Source of the DNA: Zygaena filipendulae
Lineage: Eukaryota; Arthropoda; Insecta; Lepidoptera; Zygaenidae
Direction: 5' to 3'
NCBI GenBank assembly: GCA_907165275.2
Contig: OU015672.1
Coordinates: 602,501-666,500, forward strand
DNA: 64,000 bases
Part shown: positions 34,016 through 44,626 of the stretch, one piece after another
How positions within the stretch are numbered: position 1 is the stretch's first letter
Layout of the letters: each line of letters starts with the position of its first letter
The notes under the pieces: model-generated
The model's database searches: none
Told to the model about the DNA's origin: nothing
What the model saw: only the letters and a program-made list of their open reading frames with translations
Made by a program: the position numbers and the translations under genes

Positions 34016-34274
34016 CAGAGGCGTGTCTAGCCCATGTAGCGCCCGTGTGCAAACATCACCCTAGCGCCCCCTAGTAAGTACATATAAGAAGAGCTCCAGA
34101 TAATATGCAAAATGTATGCAAAGCGGAGTTCTTTATACGTTGGTCATTGAAAGTGCCGCGGCGGGCCGACGCGCGCGCCGAGTGCGGCTCCGTAGCGAGC
34201 AGCGCTCGGCGCCCCCTAGGAGCGCTGCGCCCGCGTGCAACGCACACCCTGCACCATAGGTAAAGACGCCCCTG
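34016..34274. mobile_element. MITE with 'caggggcgtctttacc' ends
   Basis: The left end 'cagaggcgtgtctagcccatg' region and the right end 'cataggtaaagacgcccctg' are inverted repeats. The GC-rich core is non-coding. It lies 300 bases upstream of the nop9 start codon. Confidence 0.6.
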
Positions 34275-34291
34275 CTTCCCACAGAGCGTCC

Positions 34292-34465
34292 TATTAAGGT
34301 TCAACTGTGAAGAGTTGCTGCCAGAAGTTCCGGTGAAGCATTGAAATGCATTTCACTAGTGCATTTCGATGTAAATAACTTCAGAAGAAGAAAAATATTA
34401 CTGAATTGGCTATATAGACTTAGCTTCCTTTGCCTTTTCCATTGGGGTAAATAAAAAAAAAGAAG
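34292..34465 (+). mobile_element. Interior fragment of the GGGTACTTGCATG MITE family
   Basis: It matches the 'aaggttgaactgtgtcgatt' to 'tttgccttctctgaaag' part of the copies at 25877 and 57925 in diverged form. No ends. Confidence 0.6.
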
Positions 34466-34576
34466 ATATAAACATAACCTTAAAAAAAACTTTTTCTGTT
34501 TTCAACTGAGGTTTTCAATTTTCATCGTCGCACGGCTGTTTTTCGTTAGATAGGTACCTAATTTAATTTAACTAAA

Positions 34577-34781
34577 ATGAGTGATAAAGTTTCTAATGTA
34601 GTTAATGACCCTAACAAAAGAAAATGGCGCAAGAAACGCAAGAATTTCCTTTCAAATGCGAAGAAATACTCGAAACTCGGACACATGGGTCGTGGAACAA
34701 AAATACCAGAAGATTTGTATCAATACTTTATTGGTATACTTGAAGCTATAAAGCAGGGGATCGAGGATAAAGACCAAAGAC
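34577..34781 (+). CDS. Nop9: Nop9 exon 1
   Basis: Residues 1-68 plus one base. It encodes the basic tail and the EDLYQYFIGILEAI helix. The donor is c|GTAAGA; intron 1 is only 77 bases. Confidence 0.85.
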
Positions 34782-37700
34782 GTAAGAAAATTAATAAAGA
34801 AATTATTTTTTATTTTGCTAACAGTCGGTGTGTAATGTTGAATTATGATTAATTTCAGTGGCGCTCGTACAAAGCGTATTAGAGCGGACGAAAGGTGATG
34901 AACTAAACATAATTGGTAACCAGTTGGGCTGCCGCGTCGTCGAAATACTCCTCCCACACGCTCCCCCGGAAGATTTGGAACGGTTCATGGAAGTCGTGTC
35001 GCCGGAACTACGTAAATTATGCTCCGACAACTTCACAAGTCATGTCGTAGAGGCATTATTAAGAGTTTCGTGTGAAAGAGCTACAGAGCATTTGCAGACA
35101 GAGGAAAAACAAGACTCAGATTCAGTAGAAGAAGCACCGAAAAAAAAGAGCAAGTTAACACCCAAACCTGAACTGAAATATCCACAAGCACACATAACAG
35201 TGTGTTATGAATTCACCATTAAAATATGTAAATACGCATTGAATAATCTAGAAGATTTCGTTTGGGATAACTATGCAAATCACATACTGCGCAGTGCATT
35301 GAAATGCTTGAGCGGTATCACACTACTTCCTGGTGAAAAACCGAAAGTTAACATGTTTGTGGAAAAAGTGATTGTTGACAAAGGCATACCACCACATCAG
35401 ACTAAAATAGCCTACAAGGCTGTGCCGGACGAATTCAAAGAGATTGTCAAAGAGTTTGCTAATCGACTATCTTCGTGGCCCCAATTCAAAGACTTGCCAT
35501 ATGAAAGTTTAACATCAGCTTTACTACAAGTATTGCTGCATGCGTGTAAGAATGTTGATAAAGGTCTAACAAGAGATCTCATTAAGAAGTTGTTGAATGA
35601 AAGCTTCCTCTCCGATGATTGGGCTTCGAAAGAAGTAGCTGATGAAGATGATAAGAAAGACAAGATGGTGATAGATGATGAAGATGACAAGAAAGACAAA
35701 ATAGTGATAGATGATGAAGGGAATAGAAACAGCCAAGTCTCGACTGGCAAATTACCACCAGTTTTTAACTTCGAATCTGCTGTGAGGTGAGTGAAATAAG
35801 TGAAGCATATGATATGATGTAGTAAAACAATGTCTTAACATGTTTTTTTGCTGAGGCTGTTTAAATATTTTTTGACAAACACAGAACAAAATCCATGTTA
35901 CAGATTGTTGGAAGCATGCTTGTTTGTTGCCAAAAAGAAGATGTACACTCAGATCTACGCGAAGTGCTTCATCAACCGCCTCGGCCAGCTGGCTGTGCGG
36001 CCGATGCTCAACTTTACTGTGCAGAGGCTGATTGACAACTGTCAGATTAAGGAGGAGGTTGGTATGGTGTTCATACTGCAGCAATTTACCTTTATACCTT
36101 GAAAATGAAGAGACAAGTTTTGAGAGTGTGCCTTGTTTAAGTAGTGTTTAATATTAGGAGCTCAAGTGTATATTAAGCTGTTCTCTGCAGTTCCGCCCAT
36201 GTCAATTTCGCAGTTCTCACTGCAATTTTGGGACAAAAGTACACGTATGTCACGTAGTATGTCGTGTTTGTACCCCTGACAAAGTGTTTGCAGAAATTCA
36301 TGCTGATCTTACGGTGAGAAAACTCACATGTCCTTTGATCACTCAAAGGAAGAAATCCCCTTGCTATCTTAGACTTCTTAAATTATTTAAATATAAAATG
36401 AATTTCTCTTTTCTTTGGCCATGGTATCATGCGTGAACAGCTAGACCAATTTTGCTAATTGTTTTTGGTTGTGTTTGTTATTATAAGGAGAAGGTTCTTT
36501 GGTTCTCTCATTCCTGCGGGAATTCCAAAACTCACGCGGGTGATACTGCAGGGCACAACTAGTAGTATATATAAATTGTCTGTGGTAACAGTCTAGCTCT
36601 ACAACCTTGTATTATAATTTTAGTCAATATTCCGATTGTTACCTGTTTTGTGAGCCCAATAAATAAATAAATAAATAAATTAATATTGTTTTATATTTAC
36701 TTATCAACCTCTTATTTTTATCATACAATAGAGCATACAAACATACAAGCAACAATATCGATGTGTCAATGTGTTTGCAGTTTGAGCCGATGTTCGATGA
36801 GCTGTCGGATAAGTTCGGCGAGCTGCTCGCGAGCCGCAACTCGGGCGTGCTGGTGGCTCTAGCGCGCGCCGCGCTCCGCCTGCGGGCCCGCCAGCTGCAC
36901 TATATCAAGGTCGGTAGTGGCGATGGGAAGGATAATTTATTTATTTAATCCTTTATAACAAATATTATACTATTTAAAGAAAAGTAGAATGCAAATGGCG
37001 GAATTACGTTTTCCGTCACTTCAAACACACACAATCACACTTGTCGAGTCGGCGCCGCGCCGGTCTCGCGCGTTTCGCCACCGAATCCCTCCGCGTTCTG
37101 AACTAGGTCAAGGTGTTTTTCAGAAATCCAATATAAACCCTCTAGGAATTCATATAATCGCAACTTTGACCTGTTATCTCGAGGCATAAGTAATAAGCTC
37201 CTGCTTATATTAGAGTCTCCTCTCACATGCCGCCGTTGAGACTGTCGATCGGCTTTATGCTATACTCTATCCACAGAGACAAGTTACATAGACTAGTTTG
37301 TTAGTGATAACCAATGCATGTCTGTTCACTCATCGAGTTTACGTTCAGCGTAATAAACTATCTATACTAATATTATAAAGAGCAAAAATTTGTGAGTTTG
37401 TGGGTTTGTGAGTTTGTGACGTTGTAGGGGGTAATCTCTGGATCTACTGAATCGATTTTGAAAATTCTTTCACTTATAGAAAGCTGCAGTGACCCTGAGT
37501 GTCATAGGGTACTTTTTATCCCGGAATTCCCTCGGGAATTTCGGAGTTTGTGAGGTTATAATCTCTGTAACTACTGAACTGATTTTGAAAATTCTTCACT
37601 AATAGGAAGCTAAAGTGATCCTGAGTGACATAGGTTACTTTTTATCCCGGGATTCCCGTGGGAACTCCGGAGTTTGTGAGGTTTTAATCTCTGCAATTAC

Positions 37701-40700
37701 TGAACCGATTTTGAAAATTCTTTCACTTATAGGAAGCTAAATTGATCTTGAGTGACATAGGGTTCTATTTATCCCGGAATCTCCGCGAGTACTCCGACGT
37801 TGAAAAACCGGTGAAACCGCGGGGGTCAGCTAGTATGTATATATAAATCATATGATTCCTATCTTAAGGGCCGATCGCAGCGTGTGCACGTGAACGAAAC
37901 TTTCTCTGAGTGGTGCGATCTCGGTTCGGGTGTACCTCAAGGTGGTGTCCTCTCTCCCTTGCTATTCTCAGTCTTCATCAACTCTGTCACTAAGGTTATC
38001 TCTTCTAATTATCATCTTTACGCGGATGATCTCCAGCTATATCGTCATTTTCCCGCTACTGAAGCCGTGACTGCAATTGCCGCTATGAACGACGACCTAG
38101 ACCGCATTTTAACGTGGGCAAATTCCTACGGTCTCCGGATAAATCCAGCTAAGTCACAGGCCATGATCATCGGTAGTAGATACCTAAGGAACTCTCTTGA
38201 TCTCTCCACTCTGCCCTCTCTATTTTTGGATGGTGCACAGATTGCTTATACCGATACTGCTAAAAATCTTGGTATCACTTTTGATTCGAACCTCACTTGG
38301 AGCGCTCATGTCGGTACTATAAGTCAAAAGGTACACTACACTTACCACTCTCTAAGGTGTCTCCAGAATTTCTTGCCCACGTTCAGTAAAATCTCACTTG
38401 CTCAATGTCTCATCCAGCCCATCCTTGATTATGCTGACGCATGCTACCTTGATGCCACCGAGGAACTCCTGAATAAACTGGAGCGCTTGCAGAATCTTAG
38501 TATACGCTTCATCTATGGTCTAAAAAAATTCGATCATGTCTCTCAGTTTCGCAAGGAACTCAAATGGCTTCCTATCCGCCACCGTAGGGAAACTCGGATC
38601 CTTTTTCTACTATTTAATATCTTGCATAGCCCAACCTCCCCTCCCTACCTGCGTGAACGTTTTTCCTTTTTCCGACCACCAGATTCTGTCTGTAGATCAC
38701 ACCTTAAAACACGTCTATCTGTACCTGGCAATACCAACAGAACCAAATTCTTTTCCTCTTCTTTCTCTTTCCGCGCAGTTGCCTTATGGAACTCTCTGCC
38801 TCATGAAATCCGCGACTGTAGGACTATCTCCTTATTTAAAAAGCGAGTCAAGGAACACTATCTGTCTCTGCCTGTGTAGTTATTGTATTTATTTATTTAT
38901 TTTTGTATTTATTTGTAATTATGTATTTATTTATTGTATATAAAGTTATTATTTAAATCATCTTGTGTGTTGTTAGGTAATATTCATATTCTTCTTTTTT
39001 TGTAAGTATTTCTGTATAGTGTTTAATATATTCTATCAAATTGAGGCACACCAGATCAGCCAATTCTAACCGGTTCTCCTGTTGCGGGTCTGCTGGAAGA
39101 AATTCCAATTGTATGGAATAAGCATGACCCTTGTACATGTTTACTTTTATACTTTCTTTCTTTTTTATGTTGTCCTTGTGTGCATTAATTGTTAAATAAA
39201 TAAAAATAAATACATTCCTCCTGAATGACATGTCTATTGGTGAAAACCGCATGAAAATCCATTCAGTAGTCTTCTGTTTATCGCGAACATACAAACAGAC
39301 AGACAGACGCGGAAGAGGACTTTGTTTTATAATATGTAAGGATAAACACCTCTCTAAATCTCCAGAGCCTGGAGTCAGCTCTGAAGTGCGAAAGTGCAGA
39401 GGAGCAGAAGTACTTCTCTGTGCTGGTGTTGCGGCTGCAGCCCTTGGACCAGGTGGACGTGTCCAAACTGGACCAGGAGTACTTTATCCACGTGCACGGC
39501 TCCGTCATCTTGCAGAGCATACTGGACTTCCAGGTTAGCGATGGACCGAGCTCGAGCTAGAGTTAATAGCGATGGAAACGCAAAGCGATGTCATCTCAAG
39601 CGTGGTGAAACCAGTTTAAAACATTCTAATTTCGGCTTGTTTCACACAATCCTCGAGTGTTAGTGCTTCAATTTCGAACTGTTATAGTTAGTGTAAATTT
39701 TGTGAATACTAAACATTTTTTTTAGTCCGTCTTGTAGATTACCTAATAAAAAATATTGTACACGTATTTTTTTCTTTTTTTACGTAATCAATAAATAACG
39801 GCGATACATGGAGTTGAAACGCGTGACGTCACAACCCGGTGCAGTTTGTATGGCGGCTTATAGCGGTTAGTGACGTCACGACTCATGAGCCTCCACCCTA
39901 AACTTTAATGCATACGTGTCTATTGTTTTTTATTTTCTAACTGACGGACTAATTAGAATTTTGATTTTCAAAAGTCGTCAACATCCCTATTGGAACAGAA
40001 GAGAAAGTTGTATTGATACAAGTCACAGACAGAACCTGAGAGTTGTTAGAAGCTTTTGTCCAGCAGTGGGTATCGGTCAGTCATTTAGTGATGTTATGGG
40101 CATGGGGACAAGGTATTAAAATCAAAATTCTATTTAATCCGTCAGTTAGTAAAACAATAATAGACACATATTTTTTGCTTTTTCAAACTATTGAAAAAAT
40201 ACTTAGATAAAACGCATCAAAGTTTAGGATTGGGAGCTTGTGACGTCATAACTGAGTATAAGTGTACCTAACTACCTAGGCGGACGTAATAGTATGACAT
40301 TTGAATTCAATGTTTAAAAATACGTGTCCAATATTTTTTATTAATCTACAAAACGGACTGAAAATTTTAATTTAGTCATCTAGCCTGTCTAGCCCATTGT
40401 GAGTTGTAACTATTGATAGGGATGTGCATGTGAGAGACTGAGGATTCCTCAGAAGGGGTCCGGAATCTAGACCAAAGACCGTTCAGTATAGTATTATATT
40501 ATCTGTGACCGTACCACATCCACCGGTCATGTTCCTCTCAAAACTGATCACATGACTTCCCCCCCCCGGCTCCGCAGCGCCCGGCGAAGGCGGTGTCCAG
40601 CCTGCTGGAGCTTACCGCCCCGGAGCTGCTGGTCATTTTCTGCGACGCGAAGGGCTGCCACGTGGCCGACGCGCTGTGCAAGGGCCAGTGCGTCGGCGTC

Positions 40701-41622
40701 AAGGCGCGGGACAAACTGCTGTGGAAGCTCAAGGTAAGGGAGGGGAAGGACGAGTCGCCGTTGGGGAGGTTTAGAGGGAGTTGACGCTAGGAAAGCTCAC
40801 GGTGAGTTGATCAGCTGAGGCAGAATAGTGGGAATCACCGGTGGGATTGATCGGGAGGAGTCACCACTAGGATTGATCGGCTCGAGTCACCGCTGGGATT
40901 GATCGGGAGGAGTCACCACTGGGATTGATCAGGGGGAGTTGCCACTGGGGTGTTTCAGGGGGAATGGCCGCGCGGGTGGCTGAGCGTTGAGCGCCTTCAA
41001 AGGTTGTTTTTTTTTTGAATAATTTATTTTATTTGAAAAAAAAAATTTATAGATACATAAATAAAAAATTTTATTTTATGAAAATGTTTATAACGGTGTA
41101 TACTTTTAACCCTGTAAATGTTTGCAGCTAATTTTACCACATGTTTTATACTCTTATATACCGATATCCATAGGTACTAAATACTAATATTATAAAGATG
41201 TAAAGTGAGTTTGTGAGGTGGAAGGGGGTATTATCTGGATCTACAAAACAGATTTTGAAAATTCATTCACCAATACAAAGCCCCGTTATTTGTGAGTGTC
41301 ATAGGCTATATTGTAACTCGTGGTGCCCACGGGTGATACCTCTGGGAACAGCCGTTTATAACACCACAATGTCGCTTCGCAGGGTTGCTACAAGAAGCTG
41401 GCGCTCTCGCAGTACGGGTCGCGCGCGCTCGAGCAGCTGCTGCAGGCCGCCTCCAGCGAGCAGCGCGCGCAGCTGATGGCGGAGCTGTGCGACAAGAGCG
41501 CGCTGCTCGGCGGCTCCGAGTACGGGCGGCTGCTGGTCAGCAAGCTGGACCTGGCCGGGTTCAAGGCCTCGCCGAAGAGCTGGGAGCACCGCTGGACGGA
41601 GAGGCTGGCCGCGGACAAGTGA
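34577..41622 (+). CDS. Nop9: NOP9 homologue: nucleolar Pumilio-repeat protein
   Basis: Seven exons join in phase: 34577-34781, 34859-35786, 35904-36057, 36781-36909, 39366-39533, 40578-40733, 41383-41622. All introns are GT-AG, and the product is 659 residues (human and yeast NOP9 are of similar length). The N terminus is very basic (KRKWRKKRKNFLSNAKK), consistent with nucleolar targeting. Divergent PUF-type helical repeats follow (for example NQLGCRVVEILL, DNFTSHVVEALL, DNYANHILRSAL, SQYGSRALEQLL). An acidic/lysine linker at about residues 329-355 contains a twelve-residue tandem duplication. Segment order matches human NOP9 as I recall it, including the C-terminal GSR...W region, and not PUM3. 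NOP9 family proteins bind pre-rRNA near ITS1 and act in 18S maturation; that role here is inferred. The start is supported by A at -3 and the basic N terminus. Confidence 0.9.
34859..35786 (+). CDS. Nop9: Nop9 exon 2
   Basis: Acceptor 'aatttcag'. Residues 69-378 with the N-terminal Pumilio-type repeats, a PKKKSK patch near residue 162 and the acidic linker. Donor GAG|GTGAGT. Confidence 0.9.
35904..36057 (+). CDS. Nop9: Nop9 exon 3
   Basis: Acceptor 'catgttacag'. Residues up to 429, including NFTVQRLIDN, the repeat equivalent to human NFPLQRLLDA. Donor GAG|GTTGGT. Confidence 0.88.
36176..36562. mobile_element. Decayed Lep1-type Helitron pieces in Nop9 intron 3
   Basis: A minus-orientation remnant starts at 'agctgttctctgcagttcc' (about 36176). 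A plus-orientation 3' end with 'gggcacaaCTAG' ends at 36562. 'aataaataaataaataaat' follows at about 36658. Confidence 0.55.
36781..36909 (+). CDS. Nop9: Nop9 exon 4
   Basis: Acceptor 'gtgtttgcag'. 43 codons (residues 430-472) with GVLVALARAALR. Intron 3 ahead of it holds decayed Helitron pieces, and the 2.46-kb intron 4 after it holds most of the inserted elements. Confidence 0.88.
37361..37833 (+). mobile_element. Lep1-type Helitron, three-module copy in Nop9 intron 4
   Basis: TC start (37361) after A and CTAG end (37830-37833) followed by T. The inner module is repeated about three times. Same orientation as the gene. Confidence 0.88.
37866..38960 (+). mobile_element. 5'-truncated non-LTR retrotransposon (reverse transcriptase C-terminal half)
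   Basis: An uninterrupted frame of at least 331 codons (to the stop at 38879) carries the reverse transcriptase signatures GVPQGGVLSPLLF and YADDLQLY (catalytic YADD), then NLGITFD and the C-terminal ALWNSLPHEIRD region seen in CR1/L2/Jockey-like elements. The fingers and endonuclease parts are missing: sequence begins just before 'RSQRV'. It ends in TTTA-rich sequence (38881-38945). Sense orientation inside Nop9 intron 4. The intact frame suggests recent insertion. Exact clade not assigned. Confidence 0.88.
38961..39215 (+). repeat. Possible retroelement 3' UTR-like repeat with A-rich end
   Basis: It contains 'ttgcgggtctgctggaagaa' and ends 'aaataaataaaaataaa'. It may be the tail of the preceding element or of another non-LTR element. 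Confidence 0.4.
39216..39344 (-). mobile_element. Lep1-type Helitron, 5' half of the 'cgcgaaca' variant
   Basis: 'cattcagtagtcttctg', 'cgcgaacatacaaacag' and the 'gttttataatatg' end are present. The CTAG end is absent. It ends 21 bases before Nop9 exon 5. Confidence 0.65.
39366..39533 (+). CDS. Nop9: Nop9 exon 5
   Basis: Acceptor 'aaatctccag'. 56 codons (473-528) ending HGSVILQSILDFQ. Donor CAG|GTTAGC. Confidence 0.88.
39719..39989. mobile_element. TGACGTCA-family MITE in Nop9 intron 5
   Basis: The ends 'ttagtccgtcttgtagat' and 'ctgacggactaattag ... acatccctat' are inverted. Two TGACGTCA palindromes lie about 50 bases apart. Confidence 0.8.
40102..40386. mobile_element. Second TGACGTCA-family MITE in Nop9 intron 5, opposite orientation
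   Basis: Opens 'aaaatcaaaattctattta' and closes 'aatctacaaaacggactg'. One TGACGTCA is retained; the second is lost. Confidence 0.7.
40578..40733 (+). CDS. Nop9: Nop9 exon 6
   Basis: The acceptor 'ggctccgcag' follows a C tract. 52 codons (529-580) with CDAKGCHVADAL, a typical Pumilio repeat core. Donor AAG|GTAAGG. Confidence 0.88.
40837..40960. repeat. 26-bp tandem repeat in Nop9 intron 6, about 4.5 copies
   Basis: The unit core 'ggattgatcgggaggagtc' recurs every 26 bases with a few substitutions. Confidence 0.8.
41178..41352 (+). mobile_element. Decayed Lep1-type Helitron in Nop9 intron 6
   Basis: Starts 'atactaatattataaagatg' and ends 'gggaacagccg'. The hairpin is mutated and CTAG lost. 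Confidence 0.6.
41383..41622 (+). CDS. Nop9: Nop9 exon 7 with stop
   Basis: Acceptor 'gtcgcttcgcag'. 79 codons plus TGA at 41620-41622. It is markedly GC-rich compared with exon 2, so base composition rises toward the 3' end of the gene. Confidence 0.88.
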   Translation, partial: GCYKKLALSQYGSRALEQLLQAASSEQRAQLMAELCDKSALLGGSEYGRLLVSKLDLAGFKASPKSWEHRWTERLAADK

Positions 41623-41734
41623 TGTGATGTGAAGTGACCAGTGCGGGGCGGGGTGGGACACGCTCACTGTGTTCAGTGTTGTGACTAATATTATACAGTG
41701 ACGTACTATATTGCAGTCAACTTGGTATTCTTCA

Positions 41735-42040
41735 GGGTATGAAAATCAAAATTCTATTTTGTCCGTCTGTTAGAAAATAAAAAAAATATACAGATACGTA
41801 TTTTTTGCTTTTTCAAATTAATGAAAATAAACATAGATAAAGAGCATAAAAGTTTAGGGTGGGGGACTCGTGACGTCAATATTCAGTATAAGCAACATAC
41901 AAATTGCACCAGGTTGTGACGTCACGCGAAATTTCAACTCAATGTATCGCCGTTATTTTATGATTACGTAAAAAATAAAAAATACGTGTGCAATATTTTT
42001 TAATAATCTACACGTCGGACTAAAAAAAAAATTTTTTAGA
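41735..42040. mobile_element. TGACGTCA-family MITE downstream of Nop9
   Basis: It begins about 113 bases after the Nop9 stop codon and supplies the first AATAAA hexamers (about 41776 and 41825), so it may provide the polyadenylation signal. Two TGACGTCA palindromes. Confidence 0.75.
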
Positions 42041-42609
42041 AAACTAATATAGGTAGTACGAAAAATACTATATTTTTAATCCTAATTCAACTGTCGCGCT
42101 TTGTTATATCAACTGTGACTGGTTTGGAAGGTGGAACGCACCCGCAGCGCAGCACGAAAAATTTCCGAACGAAATGCCTTCCCGGCAATAAAACGCCAAC
42201 TGTTAATAATTTGTCGTTGAATGATTCCATCTACTTATGTATTGTTTATTGCAGAAAAAAAGATTACAAATGGCAAACTTAATGACTTGTGGAATTTTCT
42301 ACTAGCCATGCCATCGACATAATTATTGAAAAGAAACATGTACTTTTTTTCACTGCATTTCCCAAAAGTACTATATTTTTGCATCTTTTTTTGGATAAAT
42401 ACTATCTACCTATATCTATTCTAAAAAAAGGTGGCAATCCATAAAATGACATAAAATATTCTTGTAAATGAGAGAAAATCAACTAAAAATATAAAATGTA
42501 CCTACTCAACAAAGGATTAAAAGTTTAAAACTTACTATTTGGGAGGATATATTTTAAAAAATTGGTGAAAATTATTCGTATTGATATACCTATTACCTAT
42601 ATAAAAAAA
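42041..42609. other. AT-rich intergenic DNA
   Basis: No gene or element was recognised between Nop9 and the element at 42610. Confidence 0.45.
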
Positions 42610-43069
42610 AGTATTTGATATATTATCGGATATATAAATCATGATATATATCCATTGATATATATCCTCGCACTCTGAAAAAACATATAAAACTTGTAAC
42701 TTTTATCCCCCAAACCCTTAAACTAGGGGATGGAAGTTTGTATTTTGCAATTGAACTTCTGCAATTTTGACTTGCAAAAAATGAGATCCCACCAAAAACA
42801 TTTTCATGTAAAATGTTGCCAAGACAAGACCACATGACTTGCACTGTGATCTCGTGTAGAGCTTCTAGCTTCTAACTCTACACGCCCTAACCTTATAAGG
42901 CCTAACTTCACAAACTCTACACCTTAGTCAAAGATATGGCATGGCCGTTTCTTTACTACAAGAACTATTAATTATATAACAGTAAAGTAATGAACAATAG
43001 ATAAAATTTTCACTTTACGCCCATGTGAATGTAGCAAAATGACCAAGCCACATATTTTGACTAAGGTGT
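42610..43069. mobile_element. Dispersed element related to 17316-17795
   Basis: It shares 'catgtaaaatgttgccaaga' and 'cttcacaaactctacacctt' with the 17.3-kb hairpin. The 'gatatatatcc' AT-rich start also resembles 16737-16830. The inverted arms here are largely eroded. Confidence 0.6.
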
Positions 43070-43120
43070 AGAGATGTTGTTGGTGCGATACACTTATAAT
43101 ATGTTGAATTTATACTTCTG

Positions 43121-43300
43121 CTAGCTGTGTCCCGCGGTTCCACCCGCGTGAGTTTCGGAATTCCCGCAGGAAATCCAAAGTAGCATGTCGAAATCAGTCC
43201 AACCGTTTCGGAGATTCACCCGCGTGAGTTTCGGGATTCCCGCAGGAACCTCAAACTTCTTTTATATAAACCTTGTACTGACAATAATGAACACAAAAAA
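43121..43300 (-). mobile_element. Lep1-type Helitron variant with doubled hairpin block
   Basis: CTAG at 43121. 'cacccgcgtgagtttcgg' occurs twice. The 5' end is indistinct; similarity to 49840-50100 continues to about 43370. Confidence 0.65.
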
Positions 43301-43419
43301 AAACAATTATCCAATTCGGTGCAGTCGTTTGGAAGTTATGCGCTTAGCAACACATGGCGATTCAGTTTTATTTATAGAGATAGATGAATCTGTTGAGTTT
43401 ATGTAACAAATAAAGACTC

Positions 43420-43602
43420 ACGGCCGCACTCAGAGTCGTTTTAATGATTATTTAATTTTAAGTAAAGATTTTATAAACAAAGTTGTCGCACTCAAGGACA
43501 TTTTAAAATTTAGTTGAACGCCAATTAACATTAATTTAATGAAATTCTCCTAAGATTATCTGTGTCCTAAGTAATCATTAAAACGACTCTAATTGCGGCC
43601 GT
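43420..43602. mobile_element. MITE with 'acggccgc' ends
   Basis: 'acggccgcactcagagtcg' region and its inverted counterpart ending 'attgcggccgt' (43602) bound 183 non-coding bases. Fragments of the family occur near 10060-10080 and 50150-50200. Confidence 0.75.
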
Positions 43603-44040
43603 TGGTGATTAAAATAAAAGCTTACAAAACGAATACTTTTATTATGTACAATGTACATATTAATATGTATTTTTCATTAACTACCCAAGGTGATAATGCT
43701 GTTTTGACACAGCTACAAGCCCTTGAGGCAAGGTCAATACCCTATTTATTGATGGATATGACTAAGTTGGTGCTATGATTACTTATCAAGAAGTTTTATT
43801 ATGACGTGCGATATCCATTGGGTAGTTAACAGAAGATAATAATTAATAATAATAATCAATTAACTTTTTGTACGTTAACTACATTATGTAACAAATAAAC
43901 TATATTTTTTTAAACTTTTTCGTTTTATATTTTCAGCAAATCCTTAATCCTTTAGTATTATAAACGTGACTATGAGTTTGTAAATTTGTTTGATACGCTT
44001 CAACATCAAATCAACATCAAATTTTGCTAGCGTGCTTTGC
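43603..44040. other. AT-rich intergenic DNA
   Basis: No exon was supported. A 61-codon frame (43593-43778) has no domain. Confidence 0.4.
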
Positions 44041-44270
44041 ATCCCGGAACTCCCGCGGGAACTCTGAAATTAACGCGGCGGGGAACAGCTGAACTAGCCT
44101 TTCTGTTTCACTCGCGATAATTCCGGTGTTTTTGGGGGATTCCGAGATGTACCTACTCTGTCGTTTTCTGTACCCTTGAAAGCGTGTATGCAAAATTTCA
44201 TGATGATCGGTTGAGTAGTTAAGGCGTGAAAGGGTAACAAACAGATTCACATTCGCTTTACAATATTAGT
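44041..44270. mobile_element. Two Lep1-type Helitron pieces, tail to tail
   Basis: A plus-oriented 3' end (44041-44092, 'ggaactcccgcgggaactc') is followed by a minus-oriented copy starting at CTAG 44094 and ending near 'acaatattagtaa'. Confidence 0.65.
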
Positions 44271-44489
44271 AAGTAGGTACTAGTACTTGGTGTGAGAAAC
44301 AATCAACTGAAAATCGCCTGAAAACTGACCGTTTATCTATTTATTTCCAACTGAATGAGGAAGGATTGACTCGTTTTCAATAATATGTAATAATAACAAT
44401 CCACTTCACAACACAGATCTACTTGATTCCACACTAAGCTTTAATGAGGAAGTATTGGTTCGTTTTGACCGTGGCCAGTGGCAATGGCC

Positions 44490-44626
44490 CTATAATACTG
44501 GGTACTGACACATGCCGTGGCAATTGGGTGGCTCCTTGCCGGCTTCCAGCATGCATATCCTGTCGCCGCAGACGAACTCGCCCTTGGTAACTCTCTTCTC
44601 CAGCTCCGATACAGGAAGAACGTACT
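44490..44626 (-). CDS. Secreted protein exon 4 with stop
   Basis: Acceptor 'tttgttttag'. Second module, with four cysteines (GEFVCGDRIC ... NCHGMC), ending in TAG at 44490-44492. Confidence 0.82.

Noticed and set aside
34858..41622. Assignment of the Pumilio gene to PUM3/Penguin
   Set aside because: Segment order, the basic N terminus, NFTVQRLIDN and the C-terminal GSR...W region fit NOP9 better than PUM3.
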